A stretch of 13,846 nucleotides of DNA from an uncultured Synergistales bacterium. GTDB taxonomy: Bacteria; Synergistota; Synergistia; Synergistales; Aminobacteriaceae. This document shows, in pieces, positions 1-7,706 of this stretch. Position 1 is the first letter of the stretch. Each line of letters begins with the position of its first letter. The notes below the pieces were generated by a model. It was not told the DNA's origin. It saw nothing but the letters and a program-made list of their open reading frames with translations, and searched no databases. Made by a program: the position numbers and the translations under genes. The DNA lies in contig CALFXN010000309.1 of assembly GCA_937957815.1 (NCBI GenBank), positions 1 through 13,846 of the forward strand, written 5' to 3'.

Positions 1-542
1 TCGTGCGTCTGGTCATAGAGCGCGAGGAAGAAGTTCCGGACGTCCATGATGTCACCGAGAACGGCCCGGATCGCCTCCATCGTCTCGGAGAGCGATCCGG
101 GCGCGTTCGCTGCGCGGGAGATCCGGTACATCGCGTTCCGGATGATCTCGCTCGTTGCCCGCGCCGTAATATCCGTTATGACGCCCTGAAAGAGGATTTC
201 CTCCCCGTTCGAGTTCCTCGTGATGAAGGTCCGGTCCTCGACCCAGCGGACTTCTCCGCTTCGCGCGAGGATCCTGTATTCCTGGGCGTATTCGTTCAGA
301 TTCCGGTCCCTGAAGCACCTCGCCTGCTGCCGGACTTTTTTCAGATCTTCGCGGAGAATGAGATCCTCGTAGCGAACCTTTCCCGAAAGGAATTCCCCGG
401 CCGTATAGCCGAACTGACGGACATTGTCGGAGATATAGGACACGGGAAGCCCTTCGGCGTCCATCCATTCGACGAACACCGAAGGGCTCTTGTTGACGAT
501 CTCTTCGAGGTTTACCCTGCGTCCTGAAATTTCATCAGCCAT
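1..542 (-). CDS. PAS-domain sensor protein, N-terminal part (truncated by window edge)
   Basis: This reading frame has no stop before the left edge, so 180 codons of the N-terminus are visible. Residues about 12-126 read as a PAS domain. The C-terminal PAS part is clearest (about 88-129: EYRILARSGEVRWVEDRTF, then a GVITDITARA ending typical of a PAC motif). From about residue 145 a GAF-like start appears (SLSETMEAIRAVLGDIMDVRN, FFLALYD). Such PAS-GAF N-termini usually lead into a histidine kinase, a diguanylate cyclase or another output domain, which lies outside the window, so the output is unknown. No signal peptide or membrane segment is seen, so the visible part is probably cytosolic. ATG at 542 is the chosen start. 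Its ribosome binding site is weak: a GAAAGG sits about 17 bases upstream, which is too far to be convincing. The gene follows the repeat protein on the same strand after 92 bases. Confidence 0.8.
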   Translation of the reverse strand, partial: MADEISGRRVNLEEIVNKSPSVFVEWMDAEGLPVSYISDNVRQFGYTAGEFLSGKVRYEDLILREDLKKVRQQARCFRDRNLNEYAQEYRILARSGEVRWVEDRTFITRNSNGEEILFQGVITDITARATSEIIRNAMYRISRAANAPGSLSETMEAIRAVLGDIMDVRNFFLALYDQTH

Positions 543-551
543 GTCTCTGGT

Positions 552-579
552 AGTATACCTTTCGGGGACATGGACGCAA
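552..579 (-). promoter_or_regulatory. candidate promoter for the PAS gene
   Basis: On the minus strand, TATACT (552-557) matches five of six -10 bases. TTGCGT (574-579) gives a weak -35 after a 16-base spacer. Transcription would start only a few bases before the ATG at 542, which implies a nearly leaderless mRNA and would fit the missing Shine-Dalgarno. This is motif matching only. Confidence 0.3.
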
Positions 580-595
580 CTCCCCCCGGCACGGC

Positions 596-615
596 AAAAA
601 TACCGAGTCCGTATT
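596..615 (-). terminator. weak candidate terminator after the repeat protein
   Basis: Reading the minus strand, AATAC (611-615) can pair with GTATT (599-603) around a 7-base loop and runs into a T stretch (596-600). The stem is only 5 bp and AT-rich, so it is weak for an intrinsic terminator. Its position just past the repeat-protein stop is its main support. Confidence 0.2.
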
Positions 616-634
616 CGCCCTCCCGAGAGCCGTC

Positions 635-3600
635 CTATTTCCCGGAACCCTGTTTCCCCTTCCGGAGCGCCTCTTCGCGTTCCCTGCGCTCGTTCAGTTT
701 CACGACATCCTTTTCGAGAGCCTTGATGATGTCCTCGGCGCGCTTGTTCGGCACGAGCTCGACGCTCCGGCGGTATTTCTCGAGCGCGGCTTCGATCTTC
801 CCCTGTTTTCGCAGGACGGTCGCTTCGTTGTAGAGCAATGCGGCAAGTTTCGTTCTCTCGGCCTGCTCCGCGATCTTCCGCTCGATGCCCTTCACGTGGG
901 CCTCGAGATCCGGCATCGGATAGAGCGACAGGCTCAGTTTGTAGATTCTGAGCGCGTCCTTCAGGCGCCCCGTCTTCTGCAGCGCGACGCCCTCGTTCCG
1001 AAGGCGAACCGCCTCTCTCATGTCCCTCTGGATCTTCTCGTAGAGCTTCTTCACGTGCGTCTCGAGTTGCGGGTCCTTTCGGTAGGAAAGGCTCTGACGA
1101 TACTTCTCGAGCGCCTCGGCGTTGCGTCCGTTCTTCTGCAGTGCGATGCCCTCGGCGCGGAACGCGGCCGCCTTCTCTCTACGCTCCTTTTCCGACAGGA
1201 GCAGCGTTTCGAGCTGATCCGCATATGCCTGAAGCTCCGGATCGGAACGGACGCCGAGGCTTTCCCGGTATTTCTTCAGCGCCTCCTCCGGGTTCCCCTG
1301 CTTCTGGAGTGCGATTCCCTCGCTGCGAAGACCTCGCGCCCTGGCGAGACGCTCCTCGTCGGCCCGGACCTTTTCTCCGAGCGCTTTCGTCCGTTTTTCA
1401 AGCACGCTGTCCGACCGGAGCGCGAGGCTTTCCGTAAAACGCTCGAACGCCTCGCGTTCGCGCCCTTCCTTCAGGAGGGAATGTCCTTCATCGGCCAGCT
1501 TCTCCGCTCTCGCGCGGCGGTCGCGGTCCAGCTTCGCCTCCGCCGCGATCTTCGCGAGCTCCGAACCGAGTTCCTTGTCCGGGAAGAGCGCGTAGCTCTC
1601 CTGATATTTCGCGAAGGCGCCCTCGAGGTCGCCGATCTTCCTGAGCTCCTCCGCTTCGGTCGCGATCTGGCGCGCTGCTTCGCGCTTCTTCGCCGCGTCG
1701 ACGATTTTCCGGTTCACGCGCGTGACGGCATCGTACGCGTCCTTGTCCCGGAAGAATCCGAGACTTTCCTCGAATTTCGCGAGCGCCTCCTCGAGACGCC
1801 CGGAAGCCTCGAGCTTCCCTCCCTCGAGATACGACTTCAGGGCGAGCTCCTGCTTCTCTTCCCGCTCGCGGATGGCCTTCGTCACGCGTTCGACGGCTTC
1901 CGAGGTTTCGGCGGTTTCCCATGTCCTGTTGCTCTGGCGCAGCTTCGAGAGAGCATCCTGCAACTTCCCGCCGACCTCGAGATCAAGCGCCTCGCGGAAG
2001 AGCGCCCGCGCCCCGGCGATAACGGCCTCTCTCTCGGCGAGAGCCTTTTCGATACGTTCGATCGCGGTATCGCTCCTGCTGTCGGACGCCTTCGACGCGC
2101 TTTCCCGCGCCTTCGCCAGGGCTTCGTCGAGTTTTCCCGCCCGCTCGAGGCGCAACGCATCTTCGAGAAGTCGTCCGGCATCCGCGCGCGCATCCGCGCG
2201 CATTCTGTCTCTTTCGCCGATCGCTCCGCGCAGTCGCGCGACCGCAGCGTCCGTACCGATATCGGGAGAAAGTTCCGCACTCGCATTGAATTCGGCGAGA
2301 GCCTCGTCGAGCTGCCCCTGCCCTTCGAGAGCCGTTCCCCGGGCTGCCCGGGCCGCGGCGAGAGCCCGCCGTTCCTCCCCGGTCCGCGCGCGATCGAGGA
2401 TCGCCGACTGGACGCGCGCAAGCGCTTCGAGAACACGATCGGAACGATACACGCTTCTGCTCGTCTCGTACCCCGCGAGCGCGTCCTCGAGCCGTCCGGC
2501 CTTTTCGAGAATTTCGGCCTTCGTGTAGAGCTCGTTCCCACGGTCTTCGGACGCTTTCCGCTCCAGCAGACGGGCGTTCAGACGCGCGAACGCTTCGTCC
2601 TTTTCCTTCGTCGGATCGAGAGTCCGGCTCTCACGCATCGCCGTGAAAGCCTCGTCAAGCCTTCCGAGCGACTCGAGCTCCGCCGATTCCTGCGCGAGCC
2701 TGACCGCACGCTCCTTTTTTTCCGCCGATTCCCTGGCAAGCGCGTCGACCTTTCCCTGAACGCGCAGGATGGATTCGTCGACCTCGGCCGCCGTGACGAG
2801 CGAGGCGCTTTCCTCGTACGCCGCGAGCGCTTCGGGGAGCCTGCCGAGGCGTTCCAGTCTCGCTCCGTTCCTGCTCAGCCCGGCGGCACGGGCCTTCCGT
2901 TCGTCCGCAGCCCGGATTTTCTCGCCGATCCTCCGGATCGCCTCCTCGGCGTCCCTGAGGGGAACGACGGACTGGCTCTCCCGAAGTTTCACGCGAGCGG
3001 CCTCGAGTTCTCCCCTCAGTTCGAGGTCCGAAGCCTCCGTAAAGAGGGATAGCGCCTTCGCACGGGCGTCGGCCTCGTTCCGTCCGCGCTCGACGATCTT
3101 TCCCTCGAGGCGCGTCATCGCTTCTTCCACCTTCGGATCAGGCAGCAGCGCAAGGCTCTCCGCGAACCGTTCGCGCGCCCCGTCGAGATCGCCGGCCCTT
3201 TCGAGTTCCGACCCGGAGCGGAAGAGCCTGCCCGCGCGAAGCTGCTTTTCCTCCTTCGACTGGATGCGCTCCCGTATGACCACCCTGAGCCGGTCCACGG
3301 CCTTCGCGATCTGCGGATCGGGCCAGAGCGCCTGGCTCGCGAGGTACTCGTCGAGGGCATCTTCGACCTTCCCGGACTGCTCCAGTTCGGACGCCTTCGC
3401 GGCCATGCCCGTCGCCTTCGCCTTGCGGTCACGGCGTTCCGAGAGCTGCGCCTGGAGTCGTCTGACGGCGTCCTCCGCCTCTTTGTCGGGCCATGTCAGG
3501 CGGCTTTCGCGATATTTCGCCAGCGCCTCCTCCGTATGGTCGGTAAGTTCGAGGTCGTACCCCTCCTGGAAGAGACGATACGCACGTTCCTTTTTCTCGC

Positions 3601-4726
3601 CCTCTATCCTCGCTTTCTCGCGGATGGCAGCAGCCAGCCTGCCTGCTGCCTCCTCGGCCTTCGCGTCCTGCCAGAGCGCAATACTCGCTTCGTAGGAGGC
3701 CAGCGCCTCCTCGAGACTTCCGATCCGCTCGAGTTCGGCGCCTTTTCGGGCGAGCGCGGCTGCACGGGTTTTCTTCTGCTCGTCGGTCGCAAGGCGGGCG
3801 TCTATCGTCGCGTGAAGTCGGGCGGCCGTTTCGTTCACGGCTTTATCCTGGACGTAGCGCAGACTTTCCTCGAAAAGATCGAGCGCCTCTTCGAGTCTGC
3901 CATCCTTTTCGAGCGCCTGGGCCCGCGTCTTCAGATCGTCCGCTTTGGCCTTCCGCTCGTCCCGCTCCCGGACGAGCGCTTCGATGCGCCCGGCCGCTTC
4001 GCGTGCCTCGGGGAGCGAAACCGCCCGGAGGCTTTCCCGCAGCTTCGAGAGCGCGTCGTCGAACTTTCCCGCCCCTTCGTCGGCGAGCGCCTCCCGAAGG
4101 AGCCTCGACGCCGTCTCCCGCATCTCTCCGAGATACGTCTGTCGTTTCACACCCTGTTCGAGCAGCGCCGAGGTCTCGTCGTCTTTCCAGAGGCCGAGGC
4201 TCTCGCGGAACTTGACGACGGCTTCCGCGGCCATATCCCGCGACAGCAGGGCGCGTCCCTCTTCCCGAAGCGCCCGGGCCGCCTGGAAGTTCTTCCGCCC
4301 CTCCGTCATCGAGAGCAGTTCTCCCCGGGCCTCTTCGGACTCGGCATCGAGCCGGAGCGCCTCTTCGACGAGCGCGATCGCCCCGTCGAGATCACCGCGC
4401 TGCCAGAGAGCGCGTGCTTCGTCGACTTTGTCGAGCGCCTTTCGGATCGCCGCCGCCCGCGCATCGGCCGACGCGACTTCCTGATTCAGCGTATCGAGCC
4501 CGGGGAGCGGCTCGAGGTCGACTTCGAGATCCGAAAGCCCCGGGAGGGCCGGGAGTCTGCTCCCGCCTCCGGACTGCCCCGGCATTCCGGACGGAAGCGG
4601 CGGGGGCTCGTCCGCGGACGCGACATCGGGAAGAACCGGTTCCCCGATCGCCTGCGCCGGAAGAACCGAAGCAGGCACCACGAGAATACACACCATCATC
4701 GTCAAAAAAAACGTTCTCTTCGTCAT
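635..4726 (-). CDS. exported giant TPR-like repeat protein (1363 aa, about 22 tandem units)
   Basis: The N-terminus is a Sec signal peptide: basic MTKR, a hydrophobic stretch, and an AQA cleavage site near residue 26 with no lipobox cysteine. The mature protein should therefore be periplasmic or outside. A short Pro/Gly-rich linker (about 30-80) follows. One TPR-like unit (ARALWQRGDLDGAIALVEEA) begins near residue 103, and about 21 further units of roughly 53-61 residues run to the C-terminus. A unit reads approximately A..L...G..LE..GRLEEALA.YEES..L..D....EA..RL...I.ER: a TPR-like helical hairpin plus an extra charged helix, longer than the 34-residue TPR. The last units share EGIALQK(Q/N/T)G and match each other best. 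No enzymatic domain is seen, so a scaffold or binding role is inference. The start is well supported: AGGAGG at 4735-4740 lies 8 bases before the ATG. The gene is 74 bases downstream of the amidohydrolase. The specific function is not recognised. Confidence 0.9.
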   Translation of the reverse strand: MTKRTFFLTMMVCILVVPASVLPAQAIGEPVLPDVASADEPPPLPSGMPGQSGGGSRLPALPGLSDLEVDLEPLPGLDTLNQEVASADARAAAIRKALDKVDEARALWQRGDLDGAIALVEEALRLDAESEEARGELLSMTEGRKNFQAARALREEGRALLSRDMAAEAVVKFRESLGLWKDDETSALLEQGVKRQTYLGEMRETASRLLREALADEGAGKFDDALSKLRESLRAVSLPEAREAAGRIEALVRERDERKAKADDLKTRAQALEKDGRLEEALDLFEESLRYVQDKAVNETAARLHATIDARLATDEQKKTRAAALARKGAELERIGSLEEALASYEASIALWQDAKAEEAAGRLAAAIREKARIEGEKKERAYRLFQEGYDLELTDHTEEALAKYRESRLTWPDKEAEDAVRRLQAQLSERRDRKAKATGMAAKASELEQSGKVEDALDEYLASQALWPDPQIAKAVDRLRVVIRERIQSKEEKQLRAGRLFRSGSELERAGDLDGARERFAESLALLPDPKVEEAMTRLEGKIVERGRNEADARAKALSLFTEASDLELRGELEAARVKLRESQSVVPLRDAEEAIRRIGEKIRAADERKARAAGLSRNGARLERLGRLPEALAAYEESASLVTAAEVDESILRVQGKVDALARESAEKKERAVRLAQESAELESLGRLDEAFTAMRESRTLDPTKEKDEAFARLNARLLERKASEDRGNELYTKAEILEKAGRLEDALAGYETSRSVYRSDRVLEALARVQSAILDRARTGEERRALAAARAARGTALEGQGQLDEALAEFNASAELSPDIGTDAAVARLRGAIGERDRMRADARADAGRLLEDALRLERAGKLDEALAKARESASKASDSRSDTAIERIEKALAEREAVIAGARALFREALDLEVGGKLQDALSKLRQSNRTWETAETSEAVERVTKAIREREEKQELALKSYLEGGKLEASGRLEEALAKFEESLGFFRDKDAYDAVTRVNRKIVDAAKKREAARQIATEAEELRKIGDLEGAFAKYQESYALFPDKELGSELAKIAAEAKLDRDRRARAEKLADEGHSLLKEGREREAFERFTESLALRSDSVLEKRTKALGEKVRADEERLARARGLRSEGIALQKQGNPEEALKKYRESLGVRSDPELQAYADQLETLLLSEKERREKAAAFRAEGIALQKNGRNAEALEKYRQSLSYRKDPQLETHVKKLYEKIQRDMREAVRLRNEGVALQKTGRLKDALRIYKLSLSLYPMPDLEAHVKGIERKIAEQAERTKLAALLYNEATVLRKQGKIEAALEKYRRSVELVPNKRAEDIIKALEKDVVKLNERREREEALRKGKQGSGK

Positions 4727-4761
4727 CCGCCGTTCCTCCTCGCAATCCGTTCGGGGATTTT

Positions 4762-4781
4762 AAAAAAAACAAGAGCGTCTT
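4762..4781 (-). terminator. weak candidate terminator after the amidohydrolase
   Basis: In the 74-base gap before the repeat protein, the minus strand carries a 4-bp hairpin (AAGA, CGC loop, TCTT; 4771-4781) followed after one base by eight T residues (4762-4769). The stem is short, so termination would be partial at best. A TAAAAT (4757-4762) in the same gap could equally be a -10 element for the repeat-protein gene, but no good -35 lies at the right distance. Confidence 0.25.
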
Positions 4782-4800
4782 TTCCGTACACTTTCTCGTA

Positions 4801-6006
4801 TTATACCCGGTCGCGCCTGAACGAAATCCGGCGCCACGCAATGCCGCAGAGGGCGGCAACGCAATCGGGGAAGATATCCTCGTCGACTCTGAAGCGGGGA
4901 TTGTGGTGCTGTGCGTCCGTTCCCTTCGCCGGATCGGCCATTCCCGCGAAGATGAACGTTCCCGGGACCTTCTCCTCGTAGTAACTGAAATCCTCCGACC
5001 CCATCGCGACCGGGGGCTCGACGACACGCCCGGCGCCAAACATTTCCGTCAGGGTGGCCTGCGCGAGAGCCGTCATCGCCGGGTCGTTCACGGTCACGGG
5101 GTAGATCGGGGTGTAGACGAGCGTCGCTTCGCATCGCGTCGCCATGCAGATGCCGTCGGCGATCCGCTTCATGCGGCCCTCCATCGACGCCCTGACGGAA
5201 GGGCTCGTCGAACGGACGTTGCCCGTGATCCTGGCCGTCTCCGGAATGATGTTCGGCGCCGTTCCGGACTCGATCTTTCCGATGCTGAGGACCGCCGTTT
5301 CGAGAGGATCGATCTCGCGGCTGATGATGCTCTGCATGGTCGTGATGATCGTCGCGGCAGCGATGGTCGGATCGAGCGCGTCCTGCGGGCGGCCGCCGTG
5401 CCCGCCCTTTCCCTTCACGGTCAGCTCGAACACGTCGGCCGACGCCATCATGCCGCCGCTCCGGAGGCCGAAGACGCCGCTCGGCAACGACGACCAGACG
5501 TGAAGGCCGATGATCGCGTCGACGCCTTCGAGTGCCCCGCCCTCGATCATCCGTCCGGCGCCGGAGTCGAATCCGGCCTCCTCCGCAGGCTGGAAGATCA
5601 GGCGAATGCGGCCCGGAATCTCTCCGCGCACCTTCGAGAGCACCGTCGCGACGCCGAGGAGAATCGCCGCGTGCGCGTCGTGTCCGCACGCGTGCATCAC
5701 GCCCTTCACCTTCGAGCGGAACGGAACGTCCGTCTCCTCGTCGAGCGGAAGAGCGTCGATGTCGCCGCGAATAGCGACGCACGGTCCGGAGTGGTTCGCG
5801 TTCAGATCCGCGATCACGCCCGTTCCGCTCTCGCCGACCCCGATGCGGATATTCTCGCATCCGAGTTCGCGGAGCCTTTCCGCGATGAACCGCGTCGTCT
5901 CGCGTTCCTTCCAGGGGAGCTCGGGGTTCTCGTGAAACCGTCTGCGCCACGCGACCACGTCCGGCCCGATGGCGGCGGATTGCGTTCTCAACGTCCGAAG
6001 ATCCAT
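4801..6006 (-). CDS. M20-family metal-dependent amidohydrolase (hippurate/N-acyl-amino-acid hydrolase type)
   Basis: The 401-residue protein has the full length of the M20D peptidase-like amidohydrolases, which cleave N-acyl or aryl amino acids and related amides with two bound metal ions. Visible motifs are the HACGHD metal site (105-110), the catalytic and metal-binding Glu pair in QPAEE (139-143), GLHV (167-170), GGHGG of the dimerisation (lid) domain (201-205), MGSEDFSYY (335-343), and the late metal-ligand region HHNPRF (367-372). No signal peptide is seen, so it is cytosolic. The frame is open back to 6180, but that extension would run into the FAH gene. ATG at 6006 with GAGGTG at 6016-6021 (9 bases away) is the best start; a GTG 12 bases further upstream is a weaker choice. 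The gene follows the FAH-family hydrolase by 100 bases. Substrate cannot be read from the sequence; a role in amino-acid or aromatic amide breakdown is inference. Confidence 0.9.
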   Translation of the reverse strand: MDLRTLRTQSAAIGPDVVAWRRRFHENPELPWKERETTRFIAERLRELGCENIRIGVGESGTGVIADLNANHSGPCVAIRGDIDALPLDEETDVPFRSKVKGVMHACGHDAHAAILLGVATVLSKVRGEIPGRIRLIFQPAEEAGFDSGAGRMIEGGALEGVDAIIGLHVWSSLPSGVFGLRSGGMMASADVFELTVKGKGGHGGRPQDALDPTIAAATIITTMQSIISREIDPLETAVLSIGKIESGTAPNIIPETARITGNVRSTSPSVRASMEGRMKRIADGICMATRCEATLVYTPIYPVTVNDPAMTALAQATLTEMFGAGRVVEPPVAMGSEDFSYYEEKVPGTFIFAGMADPAKGTDAQHHNPRFRVDEDIFPDCVAALCGIAWRRISFRRDRV

Positions 6007-6106
6007 TGATTCGTTCACCTCGTATTCTTTCAAGCCGTTCTCCGGCAGGAGAAACCGCCGGGAATCGTCCGGCAGCACCGCCCGCTGCTTCCGTATGCGT
6101 CCCCGG

Positions 6107-6889
6107 TCAGCGGACGACGATCTCGTCTTCCACAGTGTTCGAAAGCGTCCCGATTCCCTCGATTTCGACGCGCGCGACATCCCCGCGCGACAGGGGGCCG
6201 ACGCCCGAAGGCGTTCCCGTGATGATGACGTCGCCCGGGAGGAGCGTCATTACCTGCGTGACGAACTCCACGATCACGGGGACCGGGAAGATCAGGTTCG
6301 CCGTCGACGAATGCTGGACCATCGTATCGTTGCGCCACATGCGGATCTCGAGGTTCGACGGATCGAGCCCCATGACGATCCAGGGACCAATGGGCGCGAA
6401 CGTGTCGAACGACTTCGCGCGCGTGTACTGGACGTCCTTCGCCTGAAGATCCCGCGCCGTGACGTCGTTCGCGCAGGTGTAGCCCAGAATGTAGTCGTCC
6501 GCGTCGTCGCGGGAGACACGGCGCGCAGTCTTTCCGACGACGATCGCGAGTTCGGCCTCGTAGTCCACGCGCTTCGATATCGAAGGTCGCAGGATCGTAT
6601 CGCCGTGCGCGATGACGGCCGTGGACGGCTTCATGAACAGAAGCGGCTCTTCGGGAAGCTGAAGCTTCATCTCGGCGGCGTGATCCCGGTAGTTCAGGCC
6701 GAGGCAGACGATCTTTCCCGGACACGCCGGAGGAAGGTATCGATCGACGTCCGCAAGCGTACACACCGGTTCTCCGAGTCCCCATTCTCCCATGATGTCT
6801 CCGTGCAGCTCGCGGATCACGTCGCCTTCGGTCACGATTCCTGCGCAGCGTCGGCCGCCGTGTTCGAAACGAAGATACCGTACAGTCAT
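6107..6889 (-). CDS. fumarylacetoacetate hydrolase (FAH) family protein
   Basis: This 260-residue protein belongs to the FAH fold family, which includes 2-hydroxyhepta-2,4-diene-1,7-dioate isomerase, fumarylpyruvate hydrolase, acylpyruvases and oxaloacetate-active relatives. These enzymes use a divalent metal to hydrolyse, isomerise or decarboxylate 2-oxo acids. Visible motifs are the entry to the fold, KIVCLGLNYRDHAAE (59-73), FMKPST (85-90), metal-binding acids E111 and E113 in DYEAELAIVVGK, D142 in CANDVTARD, KSFDTFAPIGPW (159-170) and ITGTPSGVG (223-231). Length is typical of the short bacterial forms. The start is ATG at 6889, with GGAGGG (6896-6901) 6 bases upstream. An ATG 18 bases earlier would place that site inside the gene and is less likely. 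The frame is open much further upstream, but only antisense to the ribonuclease H gene. The exact reaction is not decidable from sequence. Confidence 0.9.
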   Translation of the reverse strand: MTVRYLRFEHGGRRCAGIVTEGDVIRELHGDIMGEWGLGEPVCTLADVDRYLPPACPGKIVCLGLNYRDHAAEMKLQLPEEPLLFMKPSTAVIAHGDTILRPSISKRVDYEAELAIVVGKTARRVSRDDADDYILGYTCANDVTARDLQAKDVQYTRAKSFDTFAPIGPWIVMGLDPSNLEIRMWRNDTMVQHSSTANLIFPVPVIVEFVTQVMTLLPGDVIITGTPSGVGPLSRGDVARVEIEGIGTLSNTVEDEIVVR

Positions 6890-6911
6890 GCCCGTCCCTC
6901 CAGACATCTCG

Positions 6912-6942
6912 AATATACGTTTCAGGGTCTGATTGTACTCAA
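6912..6942 (-). promoter_or_regulatory. low-confidence promoter for the FAH/amidohydrolase pair
   Basis: In the divergent gap, the minus strand has TATATT (6912-6917) with TTGAGT (6937-6942) upstream. The 19-base spacer is longer than ideal, and TACAAT (6932-6937) is an alternative -10 without a partner. A promoter is expected here because the two flanking genes diverge, but the exact site is uncertain. Confidence 0.25.
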
Positions 6943-6970
6943 TAACCGGGCAATCCGCCACGTGTCCGCG

Positions 6971-6979
6971 TGATACCAT
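6971..6979 (+). promoter_or_regulatory. candidate extended -10 promoter of the ribonuclease H gene
   Basis: TGATACCAT has the extended -10 form TGnTAnnAT and no clear -35. Transcription would start near 6986, giving a leader of about 20 bases that contains the ribosome binding site and leads to the GTG at 7007. The same TGn form appears upstream of the next transcription unit. Confidence 0.35.
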
Positions 6980-7006
6980 AGTGATTTGTACGATGGAGGT
7001 GATCCC

Positions 7007-7639
7007 GTGGGATCGAAGGTCTACGCCGTCCGAAGGGGGCGGACTCCGGGAATTTTCGCGTCGTGGGACGAATGTCGCGCGCAGGTGACGGGTTTCCCCG
7101 GCGCTGAATTCAAGAGCTTTCAGACGAGGGAGCAGGCAGAGGCGTACCTGAACGAATCCGTTTCCGCTCCGGCGGAACTCGGGAACGTACCGCCCGATCC
7201 CCGAAGGGGGGAAATGATCGCCTACGTCGACGGCAGCTTCGACGCGAAGACGAACGTCTACGGCGCGGGGGCCGTGATCTACTGGGAGGAGGGCGTCGAA
7301 CGGATCCGCCGTTCGGGGACCGACCCGGATCTCGCTGCGATGCACAACGTCGCGGGAGAAATTCTCGCTGCGATGGCGGCCGTCGAGTTCGCGCGCGCAC
7401 ACGGAGCCGAACGCATCGTGATCCACCACGACTACGAGGGAATCGCGCGCTGGCCCAGGGGAGACTGGAAAACCGGGCGTCCCGGAACGAAGGCGTACGC
7501 GGAAACCATGCGGGCGGCGGCGGAAAGCCTGCGGATCGACTACGTGAAAGTTCTCGCGCACTCGGGCAATCCATGGAACGACGAGGCGGACGCACTCGCG
7601 AAGAAGGCCGTCGCCGAGGCTTCCGGCCGCAAATCCTGA
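7007..7639 (+). CDS. ribonuclease H with N-terminal hybrid-binding (viroplasmin-like) domain
   Basis: The protein degrades the RNA strand of RNA:DNA hybrids. It has 210 residues in two parts. Residues 4-48 form the small hybrid-binding domain (KVYAVRRGRTPGIFASWDEC, then FKSFQTREQAEAYL). Residues about 69-205 form the type 1 RNase H fold, with all four catalytic acids apparently present: D75 (AYVDGSF), E118 (NVAGEILAAM), D142 (HHDYEGI) and D192 (GNPWNDEADALA). A linker of about 20 residues joins them. GTG at 7007 is chosen because a near-perfect Shine-Dalgarno, GGAGGTGAT (6995-7003), stands at the right distance. An in-frame TTG at 6986 would place this site inside the gene. The neighbours are divergent catabolic genes on the left and the ferredoxin operon 67 bases downstream, so it is probably a stand-alone housekeeping gene. 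Confidence 0.93.
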   Translation: MGSKVYAVRRGRTPGIFASWDECRAQVTGFPGAEFKSFQTREQAEAYLNESVSAPAELGNVPPDPRRGEMIAYVDGSFDAKTNVYGAGAVIYWEEGVERIRRSGTDPDLAAMHNVAGEILAAMAAVEFARAHGAERIVIHHDYEGIARWPRGDWKTGRPGTKAYAETMRAAAESLRIDYVKVLAHSGNPWNDEADALAKKAVAEASGRKS

Positions 7640-7662
7640 AGGGCGGACCATTCCCGGCTTCC

Positions 7663-7671
7663 TGCTACAAT
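7663..7671 (+). promoter_or_regulatory. candidate extended -10 promoter of the ferredoxin-selenoprotein-symporter operon
   Basis: TGCTACAAT is an extended -10 element (TGn plus TACAAT, five of six consensus bases) in the 67-base gap after ribonuclease H. No -35 is evident, as is common with extended -10 promoters. Transcription would start near 7678 and give a leader of about 29 bases. A GG-N10-GC spacing exists at 7645-7658, but the surrounding bases do not match a sigma-54 site. Confidence 0.45.
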
Positions 7672-7706
7672 TGACCTGCCGGAATACGACATAAGGAGGG
7701 AAAGAT

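Noticed and set aside
896..3052. 718-codon open frame on the plus strand
   Set aside because: It is antisense to the repeat protein. GC-rich codons and repeated sequence keep the frame open. The product has no recognisable domain, while the minus frame has a signal peptide, a good ribosome site and regular repeats.
3536..6009. Long plus-strand frames of 481 and 531 codons across the repeat-protein and amidohydrolase genes
   Set aside because: Both are antisense to genes with clear family motifs, and the products are Arg/Pro-rich with no domain.
6038..6053. TTCTCC/GGAGAA hairpin between FAH and amidohydrolase, considered as a terminator
   Set aside because: No T run follows on the minus strand and the stem is only 6 bp.
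6007..6180. Extension of the amidohydrolase by 58 residues
   Set aside because: It would overlap the end of the FAH gene and is not like the family N-terminus; GAGGTG supports ATG at 6006.
6107..7651. FAH frame extended to 514 residues
   Set aside because: The extra N-terminal part is antisense to the catalytic ribonuclease H gene. The FAH fold and ribosome site support a start at 6889.
7645..7658. GG-N10-GC spacing upstream of the ferredoxin gene, considered as a sigma-54 promoter
   Set aside because: Only the GG and GC dinucleotides fit; the flanking bases do not match TGGCAC and TTGC, and such spacing is frequent by chance in GC-rich DNA.
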